Notes under the pieces: generated by a model
What the model was told of the DNA's origin: nothing
Databases searched by the model: none
Seen by the model: the letters and a program-made list of their open reading frames with translations, nothing else
Made by a program: the position numbers and the translations under genes
From: Polynucleobacter hirudinilacicola
Lineage (GTDB): Bacteria > Pseudomonadota > Gammaproteobacteria > Burkholderiales > Burkholderiaceae
Assembly (NCBI RefSeq): GCF_002192535.1
Contig: NZ_NAIA01000003.1
Span: forward strand, 465,954 to 529,953
DNA: 64,000 nucleotides
Direction of reading: 5' to 3'
Part shown: one piece after another, positions 57,794 to 64,000 of the stretch
How the letters are laid out: every line of letters starts with the position of its first letter
How positions within the stretch are numbered: the first letter of the stretch is position 1

Positions 57794-58120
57794 TTACAGA
57801 TGACTATCAATAAAGGCAGACAACTGGGATTTGGCCAAAGCGCCTACTTTTTGAGCAGCCACAGTGCCGTTTTTGAAGAGGATCAGCGTTGGAATGCCGC
57901 GGATATTGAATTGGGCTGGAACGCCTTGGTTCTCATCCACATTCATTTTTGCGATTTGCAACTTATCGCCATATTCGCCAGCGAGTTCTTCCAGGATGGG
58001 CCCGATCATTTTGCAAGGACCACACCACTCGGCCCAGAAGTCGAGCAGAACAGGTTTATCGGACTTGAGGACGTCTTGTTCGAAAGAGGCGTCAGTTACA
58101 TATTTAATGCCGGCACTCAT
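57794..58120 (-). CDS. trxA: Thioredoxin
   Basis: [26 protein letters not shown]; full-length 108 aa. Confidence 0.97.
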   Translation of the reverse strand: MSAGIKYVTDASFEQDVLKSDKPVLLDFWAEWCGPCKMIGPILEELAGEYGDKLQIAKMNVDENQGVPAQFNIRGIPTLILFKNGTVAAQKVGALAKSQLSAFIDSHL

Positions 58121-58230
58121 GAAAATTCCTTATTTAGACTTATTTAGCGAGTTATTTAATTATGGCGTTACAACGCTTATATTAGCAATAAGCGGAACGT
58201 TCTGCTCAAAATACAAAAATTACTGAATTA

Positions 58231-61221
58231 ATGCCTCAACCTTTTCCCACCATTTCTGATCAAAGGCAGCCACAGGCCTGGGCAATAACGCCCAATGGCC
58301 ATGCGCTTACCCAATTAGCAGAAGGGATTTGGGGTTGCGCAATGCAAGCCAAGCAACGCCCCTTGGTGGTGCTCAGTACAGCTGGGCCGCTGATTGGGGT
58401 GAGGGCGGCTCTAGAGCAAAACCGACCAAAAGATCTACCAAGCAATATTGCCTTCTTACCGCAAGTCATGAGTTTTGCAGATTGGTTAGAAGCAGCGCCA
58501 GGTGCATGGCAGTTTCCAAAGAAACAAACCGATTTAGAAAGATGGTTATCGGTCTATATCAATCTGCGCAAACATCCCAAACTCAAAGCTTGGTTTAAAG
58601 CAGAGAGTGATTCGGGCGCGTGGGGTTTGGCAAAGTCTGTGATTGATGCCTGCGATATTTTGTCTGAAGCCATCATTCCGCAATTGTATGAAGAGTTAAA
58701 TCAATTAACTAATACCAGCACGCTTGATGCAGAAGCGTGGACCAAGAAATTAGAAGCCCTATTAGAGAAAACAATCGCACTAGCGTATCCAGATCTTTCA
58801 CGAAAAGTGGTTGATCAAGAGTCTGAAGTGTTGTTAACTTTCTGGCGCTACCTCAGCGGTGCTGGAGATGCCGTTTTTCGAAAGCAGTTTGCGATGGCAG
58901 CCCACTTAGATTTAGCAAAATCCAATCAAGAGCAGGCTCGCCCATTTATTTGGGTTCAGACTGCAGACCCCAAGCCGATTGACCAAGAGGTGATGGGCAA
59001 GTACTTGGCTAGCTATGCGCAATATGCTCCAGTGATCCAGGTTGCATTAGATTGGCAGCCGGTTGCCTTATGGTCTGAAGCGCTTGCTGGAGAGAGCCCA
59101 GCTGGTGAGCTAGTTGAATTAAATGCAGAGCAAGAGCAGCAACTCAATAGCAATATTAAAACAGCACCTTACCAAGATTGGCATTTGATCTCAGCCAGAC
59201 GCTTTGAAGAGCTAGCCTGGACCGCCACCAAAACGATTGAGTCACATTTAATTGCTGGTAAAACGAATATTGCTTTAGTAGCGCAGGATCGCCTGGCGGC
59301 AAGACGGGTGAGAGCATTGTTAGCGCGTTTAGGCCCAGCCTTAAATATTCGTGATGAAACAGGTTGGAAGATTGATACCACTAGAGCAGCAGCGGCAATC
59401 AATAGTTGGCTAGAGTTGATTCGTGCGCCTAAGGAAGGGCCAACTGCTAGTGCCTTGCTCGAGTTTTTACAAAATCCTTATTTAGATATAGCGGCTTGTA
59501 TAGAAAAATCTCCTGAGGTTTGTATTGGCCTAATTGCGCAACTCGAAGACATCTTGATTGCGAGTCAGGCAAAGTCTGGCTGGGAAACCTTTTATATGGC
59601 GATTGAGCGGGCCAATGCCTATGCGGCCACGCATGATGCTGCGCCCAATGAAGCCTTATTAAAGCTGCTCCAGTTTGTGCGGGAGCGGCACTATGCCTGG
59701 CAAGAGCTCAATCTCAATTGCTCCAATGCGTATGCGCTCTTGCAAAATAACTTGCAAGATACTGGTATGAGCAAGGCTTTGGAGCAAGATGCTGCAGGTA
59801 AGCAATTATTAGAGGTGATGAAATCCTTTGATTTGCGCTCAAGTGATTATCAAAGCATTGCTATGCGCTTGCCAGAGTGGATTAGTCTTATTAAATCTGT
59901 TCTAGAAGACGCTTCTTATGAGGAGACTGGCAAAGAGGCAAAAGCAAACTTAAGTATCTTGCCATTAAGCTCAACGCGATTACGTCAATTTGATGCGGTG
60001 GTAGTAGTGGGTTGTGATGAACAGCAATTGCCTGCGTTCTCAGAGCCACCATTGTTTTTCTCAGACGCATTAAATCGACTGCTCAAAACATCTACTATTA
60101 ATGCGCAGTTCATTCAGCAAGCACGCGACTTATCGCAACTCCTGGTTTCTTGTCCAAGCGTTGATTTGCTCTGGCAAAGTAAAAGTAAAAATGGTGAGCC
60201 GCTCAGACCATCAGCCTGGATACAGCGTTTGCAGACGCAATTGCCGTATTGGAAGTCGGTGGTTGCAAAGCCCGATTCCTATAGTGGAAAAGCAAAACCC
60301 CTACAAAAGGCAGTTGCCACAATCGATCCGGATTTGCCTTTGCCACTCTCGATGAGTCCCAGCGCCTATAAGGCCTTAAGAGATTGTCCTTATAAATACT
60401 ATGTGCGTAGCTTATTGGGCTTACGAGAAGCAAAAGAGTTTGAAGATGGATTTGATGCTTCATTAGCAGGGCAGTCACTGCATGCGTTACTACGCAATTT
60501 TTATCAAGCGCTCAAGACTGAAGAGCAAAAAGCAGATTCTCAAATCATCAACAATGCGCAGGCACGTCGTATGTGGATGGAGCGTGAGTTATCAGCAATT
60601 TCTGAAAAAGAATTTAAACGACTGATTGCAGGCGATAGCAGGGTACTTGGCACCTTGCGAGATTGGCAAAAACAAATCCCTAGTTTTATAGCTTGGCAAC
60701 TCCAAAGAGAAGCTAGCGGATGGCGTTATCACAATGCTGAACATAAGGTCGGCTTTGACTTACATTTTGCTGATCTTGATGGTGAGCATCGCATCATTCG
60801 AATTGAAGGACGCGCTGATCGCTTTGATGTCAATATTCAAAACATAGGGCAGTCTGAGGTGATTGATTACAAAAATCAGTCAATGACCAAGATTAAAAAG
60901 CGCGCTGAGCATGTATTAGATGACCCTCAGCTACTCATTTACGCTCGTGCTGCAAATGAAGATCCTGCCAGCGCTCATCTCCAAGGCCAGCAAGTCGATC
61001 ATGCCCAGTGGGTTTCGCTCAAGCTGGACATCAAGAGAGATAAAAAACTCATGAGGTCTTTAGAGGTGGTGGGTGTTCCAGAGTTAATGCCCGTTTTTAA
61101 TCAGCAAATCACCGAAGATATGCAAAATCTCTGGTCTAGAAAAGAGATGACTGCTTTTGCACCGGATGGTGTCTGCAAATACTGTGAGGCAAGAGGGATC
61201 TGCAGAAAGGGGATGTGGTGA
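58231..61221 (+). CDS. AddB-like PD-(D/E)XK nuclease subunit of a helicase-nuclease
   Basis: C-terminal nuclease motifs (RIEGRADRFDV, SEVIDYKNQS), Cys pattern RDCPYKYY...CKYCEARGICRKGMW; directly followed by a UvrD/AddA-like helicase. Confidence 0.88.
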   Translation: MPQPFPTISDQRQPQAWAITPNGHALTQLAEGIWGCAMQAKQRPLVVLSTAGPLIGVRAALEQNRPKDLPSNIAFLPQVMSFADWLEAAPGAWQFPKKQTDLERWLSVYINLRKHPKLKAWFKAESDSGAWGLAKSVIDACDILSEAIIPQLYEELNQLTNTSTLDAEAWTKKLEALLEKTIALAYPDLSRKVVDQESEVLLTFWRYLSGAGDAVFRKQFAMAAHLDLAKSNQEQARPFIWVQTADPKPIDQEVMGKYLASYAQYAPVIQVALDWQPVALWSEALAGESPAGELVELNAEQEQQLNSNIKTAPYQDWHLISARRFEELAWTATKTIESHLIAGKTNIALVAQDRLAARRVRALLARLGPALNIRDETGWKIDTTRAAAAINSWLELIRAPKEGPTASALLEFLQNPYLDIAACIEKSPEVCIGLIAQLEDILIASQAKSGWETFYMAIERANAYAATHDAAPNEALLKLLQFVRERHYAWQELNLNCSNAYALLQNNLQDTGMSKALEQDAAGKQLLEVMKSFDLRSSDYQSIAMRLPEWISLIKSVLEDASYEETGKEAKANLSILPLSSTRLRQFDAVVVVGCDEQQLPAFSEPPLFFSDALNRLLKTSTINAQFIQQARDLSQLLVSCPSVDLLWQSKSKNGEPLRPSAWIQRLQTQLPYWKSVVAKPDSYSGKAKPLQKAVATIDPDLPLPLSMSPSAYKALRDCPYKYYVRSLLGLREAKEFEDGFDASLAGQSLHALLRNFYQALKTEEQKADSQIINNAQARRMWMERELSAISEKEFKRLIAGDSRVLGTLRDWQKQIPSFIAWQLQREASGWRYHNAEHKVGFDLHFADLDGEHRIIRIEGRADRFDVNIQNIGQSEVIDYKNQSMTKIKKRAEHVLDDPQLLIYARAANEDPASAHLQGQQVDHAQWVSLKLDIKRDKKLMRSLEVVGVPELMPVFNQQITEDMQNLWSRKEMTAFAPDGVCKYCEARGICRKGMW

Positions 61222-64000
61222 AAAAGTTCGATAACGCCATCGCCTGTGATCCTAGTAAGTCAGTCATTGTTTCTGCCTGCGCGGGTAGCGGTAAAACCTG
61301 GCTGCTCGTTGCCCGTATGATTCGACTCTTACTGGCTGGCGCTAAGCCATCAGAAATTCTCGCTTTAACCTTTACGCGTAAAGCTGCGCAAGAGATGCGA
61401 GATCGCCTCTACAGTTTGCTTGAGCAATTCTCAACCATGAGTGACGAAGCGCTGTTAGACGAATTAACTAAACGAGGTTTAGGTGATAGCGAGGCAAAAG
61501 CCTCGCTGCCTCAGGCTAAGACGCTTTATAACAAGGTACTCGCTAGCCCTCAGTCAATTGTGATTGATACCTTCCACGGTTGGTTTGGCAGGTTATTAAA
61601 TGCTGCCCCGATCTCTGCAGCAGTACAGCCTGGCTTTAGTTTGCGCGAGGATGGCAAAAGACTATTAGACGAATGCTTAGATGATTGGTGGGGAGATCTG
61701 CCAGCAGATCTCAGGGCGCACTATGACGTTCTTCTGAAACACTTAGGTGCAAGCAATACTGAAAAGTTCTTGATGGGCAATTACGGCCTCATGAAACAGC
61801 GTGGCGCCTGGACTTTCTTTGTGGAGGCCTGCAAGCAAAAAGGCATTACTCCGATTGAACACTTCAAGCAATTTTTACCAAGACTCCATCTTGATAATCC
61901 TTTGCTACAGATGTGGAATGCACCAACAGCAAGGGCAGACCTTGAGTTTCTGGTGCGTTGCTTTGCGCATAGCAGTACTCAAGAGACTGAATTTTTACCA
62001 CGCTTAGTCTCTACTCTAGAGTGTATGCAACGAGGCGGTGATGTCATGGAGGTTGCAAGCAATCTGCAGCTGGTATTTTTAAATGGAGATGGTGCATCCC
62101 GCTCTAATAACAATAAAGCGCTTGGAGCCGTTAAAACTTATCTTCAAAACGAAGGCTTAAGTCATCTCGAGTCAGGCCACATTGCCTACAAGCAAGCTTG
62201 GGCTCAAGCGTTTATGGAGTATTTGGATTGGCAAGCCGAAAAGGATGTTTATGAATTAAACCTTGCTTGGTTTGCAATGAGTGAGCGCATGATGGATCAT
62301 GCTGCTGAAGCCAAAGAAGCGATGCGTGTACGTGATTTTGATGATTTAGAAATCGGTGTGAGTCAGTTAATGGCAGATTACGCTAACGCTGCTTACCTCC
62401 AAGCACGCTTAGATGCTAAATACAAACATATTTTGGTTGATGAGTTTCAGGATACCAATCCATTGCAGTGGCAGATTCTGCGCTCCTGGTTCGAGGCTTA
62501 TGGTCAAACTCAGGATCGGCCTAGCGTCTTTATTGTGGGCGATCCCAAGCAGTCAATCTATCGTTTCCGCAGAGCCGACCCGCGTTTATTCGCAAGCGCA
62601 AAAGCATTCCTGGAAGCGGAGATGGGTGCGGTAGCGCTAGATCAAGATACAACGCGTCGCAATGCTCCCAAAATTAATGCGGCTGTGAACGATACTTTTG
62701 CGCGCTCGCAATTGCCACCTAGCTATGACTTTCATGAGCAAGATACTTTGTGGGAGCCATTGGTAGAGGGCTTACCGAATGAGGTCTATTCAAAAGAGGG
62801 TGAGGCTGCACTATTACCGCTCATTCCATACGTCAAAGAAGAGTTAGCCCCTCGAGAGGGCAATGCATTTGATGCGCCGATTACTGATGTGAACCAAACC
62901 GTTGCAGCTACTCAGCGCTATGTAGAGGGCCAAGAGATCGGTAAGCTGATTCATGAGGTCATAGCCACACGCCAAGTGATGGATGAAGAAGATGGCCGCA
63001 AGTTTTGGCGTCCCGCTAGAGAAAGTGATTTCCTATTGCTCGTCAAACGCCGTAAATATTTACCGCAGTTTGAAAGAGCCTTGCGTGAAGCCGATTTAGC
63101 TTATGACAGCTCCAGACTTGGGGGGCTGCTCAATACACTTGAGATTGATGATTTGGTAGCCTTACTCACGGTATTGCTATCACCGCGTCATGATTTACCT
63201 CTAGCGCAAGTATTAAGAAGTCCGATCTTTGGCTTTTCTGATCAACAAATGCAGTATCTGAGTATTGCCAAAGCCCATCAGCAATATCGCTCTTGGTGGG
63301 ATGCCTTGCAAGATAGTCAAGATGCATCAGCCCAAAGAGCAGCTCGCTTTTTAGAGCATTGGCGTGTATTAGCAGAACATTTACCAGTTCATGACTTATT
63401 GGATCAAATTTATCAAGAGAGTAATTTGCGTTTTGAGTACGCAGTTAGTGCACAGCCTTTAGCTCGTGCACAGGTGGTTGCCAACCTAGATGCCTTTTTA
63501 GAGCTTTCTCTCAATCAGGATGGGGGTCGTTATCCAAGTCTAGGTCGCTTTATTGACGAGATCAACGCAATGCGTCGCAGTGATGACGATGAAACGCCAG
63601 ATGAAGGTGATGTTGAGCTTGAATCTGATACCGAGCTAGTAGAAGTGGATGAAGATAGCGAGATGTCAGAGGAAGATCAGCATAAGCGCGTACGCCTCAT
63701 GACAATCCATGGCGCCAAAGGTCTGGAATCTCCCTTTGTGATTATTTTGGATGCGAATCATACGGTTGGCGCATCGGATCATTCTGGCGTTTTATTAGAG
63801 TGGTCGCCTAATGATAGAAGTCCATCGCATCTCTCGATGTATACCAAGGCAGGCTTAACTTCACCACGCACTCAAATTCGGGAAGATGAGGAACTGATTA
63901 GCCTGAATGAAAACTGGAACTTACTATACGTGGCAATGACACGTGCCAAACAAGGCCTTTGGATTAGCGGAGTAGCAAAAGAGCCTACTACAAACAATTC
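61218..64000 (+). CDS. UvrD/AddA-like DNA helicase, 3' truncated by window (not in ORF track)
   Basis: GTG start overlapping the AddB stop (GTGA); Walker A SACAGSGKTWLL, TFTRKAAQEMRDRL, VDEFQDTNPLQWQIL, VGDPKQSIYRFRRADP, IHGAKGLE, YVAMTRAKQGLW. Frame open to window end. Confidence 0.94.
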   Translation, partial: MKKFDNAIACDPSKSVIVSACAGSGKTWLLVARMIRLLLAGAKPSEILALTFTRKAAQEMRDRLYSLLEQFSTMSDEALLDELTKRGLGDSEAKASLPQAKTLYNKVLASPQSIVIDTFHGWFGRLLNAAPISAAVQPGFSLREDGKRLLDECLDDWWGDLPADLRAHYDVLLKHLGASNTEKFLMGNYGLMKQRGAWTFFVEACKQKGITPIEHFKQFLPRLHLDNPLLQMWNAPTARADLEFLVRCFAHSSTQETEFLPRLVSTLECMQRGGDVMEVASNLQLVFLNGDGASRSNNNKALGAVKTYLQNEGLSHLESGHIAYKQAWAQAFMEYLDWQAEKDVYELNLAWFAMSERMMDHAAEAKEAMRVRDFDDLEIGVSQLMADYANAAYLQARLDAKYKHILVDEFQDTNPLQWQILRSWFEAYGQTQDRPSVFIVGDPKQSIYRFRRADPRLFASAKAFLEAEMGAVALDQDTTRRNAPKINAAVNDTFARSQLPPSYDFHEQDTLWEPLVEGLPNEVYSKEGEAALLPLIPYVKEELAPREGNAFDAPITDVNQTVAATQRYVEGQEIGKLIHEVIATRQVMDEEDGRKFWRPARESDFLLLVKRRKYLPQFERALREADLAYDSSRLGGLLNTLEIDDLVALLTVLLSPRHDLPLAQVLRSPIFGFSDQQMQYLSIAKAHQQYRSWWDALQDSQDASAQRAARFLEHWRVLAEHLPVHDLLDQIYQESNLRFEYAVSAQPLARAQVVANLDAFLELSLNQDGGRYPSLGRFIDEINAMRRSDDDETPDEGDVELESDTELVEVDEDSEMSEEDQHKRVRLMTIHGAKGLESPFVIILDANHTVGASDHSGVLLEWSPNDRSPSHLSMYTKAGLTSPRTQIREDEELISLNENWNLLYVAMTRAKQGLWISGVAKEPTTNN

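Noticed and set aside
57800-58226. Plus-strand ORFs of 115 and 120 aa opposite trxA
   Set aside because: Antisense to thioredoxin; no coding evidence.
61801-62634. Short ORFs 61801..62007 and 62413..62634
   Set aside because: They lie in other frames of the long AddA-like helicase gene, which the track omits because it has no stop in the window.

Overview
The window looks like ordinary chromosome from a betaproteobacterium. Gene content and style suggest Burkholderiaceae, possibly Polynucleobacter-like; this is inferred from protein character, with no database search. It carries about 60 densely packed protein-coding genes. I could not support any tRNA, rRNA, CRISPR array, prophage or transposon. 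Main blocks: 3' end of a formate dehydrogenase operon (alpha C-terminus, Fe-S subunit, small lipoprotein, cytochrome b subunit, small Ala/Pro-rich protein); a tungstate-type ABC permease/ATPase pair; CoA-transferase, acyl-CoA dehydrogenase and lyase genes; SodB; rubredoxin and its reductase; many single-gene metabolic units; four tripartite-tricarboxylate (Bug) binding proteins without membrane partners; SelD; a DEAD helicase; a tungstate/molybdate binding-protein and regulator cluster; a lipoprotein cluster (COG3014/YcfL/LpoB-like); MATE; GT39-like; rpmE2, rho, trxA; and an AddB/AddA-like nuclease-helicase pair running off the right edge. Most noteworthy: (i) a DUF4239-like membrane protein whose reading frame extends 53 codons upstream of any ATG/GTG/TTG, to an ATT directly after the stop of the preceding gene with a well-placed AGGA; (ii) a split tungstate/molybdate system with two TupA-type binding proteins, a lone Mop protein, and a ModE-HTH/periplasmic-binding-like regulator about 36 kb from the permease/ATPase that sits beside formate dehydrogenase; (iii) a four-domain rhodanese with only one intact catalytic Cys; (iv) short genes missing from the supplied ORF track. 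No clearly new defence or mobile system was seen.
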